Shown here piece by piece: positions 61,741-64,000 of a DNA stretch of 64,000 bases. Under the pieces are notes generated by a model, which ran no database searches, was not told the origin of the DNA, and saw only the letters and a list, made by a program, of their open reading frames with translations. Position numbers and translations under genes: made by a program. Position 1 is the stretch's first letter, and each line of letters begins with the position of its first letter. The stretch comes from Cycas panzhihuaensis (Eukaryota > Cycadophyta), in assembly GCA_023213395.1 (NCBI GenBank), contig CM041465.1:132377741-132441740 (forward strand), given 5' to 3'.

Positions 61741-63053
61741 CAGGGATACCAGATGATTTTCCAAACACAGCTCTATTCAGCATAGATGCAGTTCCAACAG
61801 ACTGGTATGAGGGAATACCAGAGTACCTAGCGACCGGTGAAGTGCCAGCAGAGTTAGATCGTACGGGGAAAAGAAATTTCATCAGAAAAGCGGAGCCACA
61901 TCAGCTTATCAGCGGTGAGTTGTACAAATTGGGGCTGGATGACATATTGCGACGTTGTGTTCGACATCATGAGACAAACCAGATCATGTGTCAGGCACAT
62001 GAAGGAGTAGCGGGTGGCCACATAGGGAAATTGGCCACATGGCGAAAAATCTTGACGTCGGGATTCTGGTGGCCATCAATGTTCGAAGATGTCAAAAAAT
62101 GGGTTCAAGCATGCGATTATTGCCAACGCGTGGGGAAACCTAACCGACAGGATTTCCACCCGTTGCATCCCATACTACCTTTGGCACCGTTCGAGAGATG
62201 GGGGCTCGACTTTGTGGGGCCAATCAAACCAGCAGCGCGGAGATCAAAAGCTCGATACATTCTGGTGGCAACCGATTATACGACAAAGTGGGTGGAAGCA
62301 CGCGCATTGAGAAAAGCCGATGCAGAAAGCACAGCAAGATTTCTGTATGAGGTAATAATCACGCGATTTGGATGCCCTTTGGAGATCGTCAGTGACCAAG
62401 GTGCCCACTTCCTCAACCAAACGATTGAAACATTGACAATCGCCTTCATGATTAGCCATCGGAAATCAACTCCCTACTATCCGAGAGCCAATGGTCAAGC
62501 GGAGAGCTCGAACAAGATAATCGAAAACTGCTTGCGAAAGATATGTGACATCGGCAGATCGGATTGGGCTGAGAAGTTACCCTCCGTACTATAGGCTTTT
62601 CGTACGACATATAAAAGATCAGTTGGACAGACCCCATTCCAGCTCATATATGGCACCGAAGCCATTCTTTCGACCGAGTTCGAGATACCAAGCTTACGAG
62701 TAGCAATACAATGTCGATTAGACGACCTCCAGTCCTTGGAACGACGACTGAAAGATTTAATACGGTTGGAAGAGACACGACATCTAGCAAACTGGGTGCA
62801 ACATATAGAAAAACGGCGACAAAAAGCGTGGCATGATCGCCATTTGCGGAAACCACAATTTAGCAAAGGTGATCAAGTATTGTTGTACGACAACAAATTC
62901 AAAACGCACCCCGGGAAACTCAAGATGCGGTGGTTGGGACCATACATCGCGGAAAGAATTTTCAAGAACGGATCAGTGCAGCTTCGAGAAATCGACGTAC
63001 CTCTGCTACCAACACGGGTAAATGGTAGCAGACTCAAGCCTTACATTGAGTAG
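61587..63053 (+). pseudogene. RNase H end and integrase of element C
   Basis: 335 codons are open (61587-62594), covering the whole HHCC domain (HHETNQIMCQAHEGVAGGH, CDYCQRVGKPNRQD) and the DDE core (LDFVGPIKP, SDQGAHFLNQ, NGQAESSNK). A TAG at 62592-62594 replaces TGG of B. After that the frame continues through TPFQLIYGTEAILSTEFEIP to the GPY-type end (62736-63053: GDQVLLYDNKFKTHPGKLKM, WLGPYIAERIFKNG, SRLKPYIE). This is the most complete gypsy integrase in the window. Confidence 0.9.
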
Positions 63054-63337
63054 CCCAGCTTACCAGCAGGATCAGCTGGTTGTACCATAGCGTATTTTGC
63101 ATGATGTTGAGGCAACCAACTGCCTTGATACCGAGCCATGATCCAGTTCGGTATGGATACAAAAATTGAAAAAAAAAAAAAAAAAACCGTAACTCATTAC
63201 TGATATAAGTAACAGTAGCGTAATCTAAGAAAAATCAGAGGAAAATTCATCGGCATACAAGCAAATTCGATTATGCGTGCATCAAAAGGTATGTTACCGT
63301 GCACGCATTGAAATAGTGATAAAAGTGGAAAATGCAC

Positions 63338-63760
63338 TATACGTACCAAAGGAATTCACTAAAGTACGCATAGTTGAAAAAAGTGACTCGGAATTACACT
63401 ATACGTATCTGAAAAGTACGCGGACAGGTATGCATAGTATAAATAATTTTAAGTGGCTCAATTACATTATACGTGCACGAAAAGTACGTGACAGTACGCA
63501 CAAAGGCAAAGGAGCGTAAGTTAAAATTGTACATTATACGCACCAACGGCACGAATCGGCACGCACCGTGTAAAAGATACTTAAGTATTTGTTTACATTA
63601 TAATGCCAAAGAAAGTACGAATCGAGCACGCATAATGAAAATCTTCAACATTATACGCACTAAGGCACGATAAGACAAAATATGCAAAATGACAAATCAT
63701 TACGCACTGCGAACATTCCGTGCGCAGACGCAGATTTTAACGGACTACAAGACGCAAGGA
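63338..63760 (+). repeat. TACGTAC tandem repeats of element C
   Basis: TATACG words start at about 63338, 63400, 63468, 63535 and 63599, spacing 62 to 68 bp, matching the units of B. Many GTACG words have become GCACG or lost bases, so the later units are shorter. Confidence 0.8.
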
Positions 63761-63877
63761 TTTGCTCTGCACGCATCACAAGGTCGCCAAACAGAAACGG
63801 CAAGCGTTCCTCGAGGTACGCGTGCGGTTCTCACCGGCACGCTTTGGTTTCTTTCTTACCTCTGGAAATCCACAGCC

Positions 63878-64000
63878 ATGTTGAGGACAGTAGGGTGCCA
63901 AGAGGCCTACATTCCCAAACTCAAACAGGACCTCCAAGCTCTACCAGCTGCATTTCAGGCGAAGGTTAAGCAGGCGAGGTTGGAAGGACTACATTTTTGT
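63878..64000 (+). pseudogene. Start of the extra ORF in C, cut by the window end
   Basis: MLRTVGCQEAYIPKLKQDLQ, ALPAAFQAKVKQA, nearly identical to the ORF at 21177 in B, followed by a one-base insertion near 63975 that shifts the frame. Whether the rest is intact cannot be seen. Confidence 0.75.

Larger units (their letters stand above)
55440..64000 (+). mobile_element. Element C: second copy of the B family, running off the window
   Basis: Aligns with B from the LTR start to the beginning of the extra ORF, with high similarity over 8.5 kb. The order is identical. It has more frameshifts and stops than B in gag and protease, but a longer intact integrase. The 3' part lies beyond the window. 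It is inserted in the extra ORF of H after aatgt (55435-55439). Confidence 0.9.

Noticed and set aside
1-64000. Bacterial, phage or defence-system content
   Set aside because: All recognisable coding sequence is plant LTR-retrotransposon gag-pol, with plant-type primer sites and a chromodomain.

Overview
This 64 kb window looks like nuclear DNA from a land plant with a large, repeat-packed genome. I find no host gene, rRNA or tRNA. Almost every base I can explain belongs to LTR retrotransposons. They are Ty1/copia elements whose primer sites resemble initiator-Met tRNA, a chromodomain-bearing Ty3/gypsy chromovirus, and a Ty3/gypsy family whose reverse transcriptase (FLDD box followed by WTLYG) and downstream extra ORF resemble the Athila/Tat branch. 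That mix is typical of vascular plants. The species cannot be named from this sequence; a gymnosperm, fern or large-genome angiosperm would all fit.

Layout, left to right, with element letters used throughout. I (1-1847, +) is a copia fragment. J (1848-5336, +) is a copia element with an internal deletion and a 3' LTR. D3 (5337-6909, -) is the leader and 5' LTR of a third copia family. A (6910-10733 and 24214-about 25590, +) is an old chromovirus holding a solo LTR (8129-8375) and split by L. L (10734-24213, -) is a small non-autonomous LTR element. Inside L sits B (12663-23176, +), a nearly full-length 10.5 kb gypsy element. D (about 25591-34531, +) is a copia element split by K (27063-31309, -), a gypsy-like element with only a gag-like frame. 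D2 (34532-37633, -) is a truncated relative of D. E (about 37675-45738, +) is a non-autonomous LTR element split by F (38347-43498, -), a complete but decayed copia. H (45739-55439, +) is a diverged relative of B, deleted internally and split by G (47628-52837, +), a copia related to F and I. C (55440 to beyond 64000, +) is a second copy of the B family inserted into the extra ORF of H.

The nesting is supported by coding frames that resume across the inserts (A around L, D around K, H around G) and by short target-site duplications: gggaa perfect for G, gaata perfect for the solo LTR, and imperfect ones for B, F, K and L.

The most interesting system is the B/C/H family. Its order is LTR, gag with two zinc knuckles and a third Cys motif, protease, a region with two further capsid-like modules, reverse transcriptase, RNase H, integrase, a spacer of 68-bp tandem repeats built on TACGTAC, a conserved extra ORF, LTR. 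Placing capsid-like modules between protease and reverse transcriptase is unusual. Comparing C with B also shows a recurrent replacement of CAGA-like tetranucleotides by TGTA or CGTA, often making stop codons, which may be an assembly artefact tied to methylated sites.
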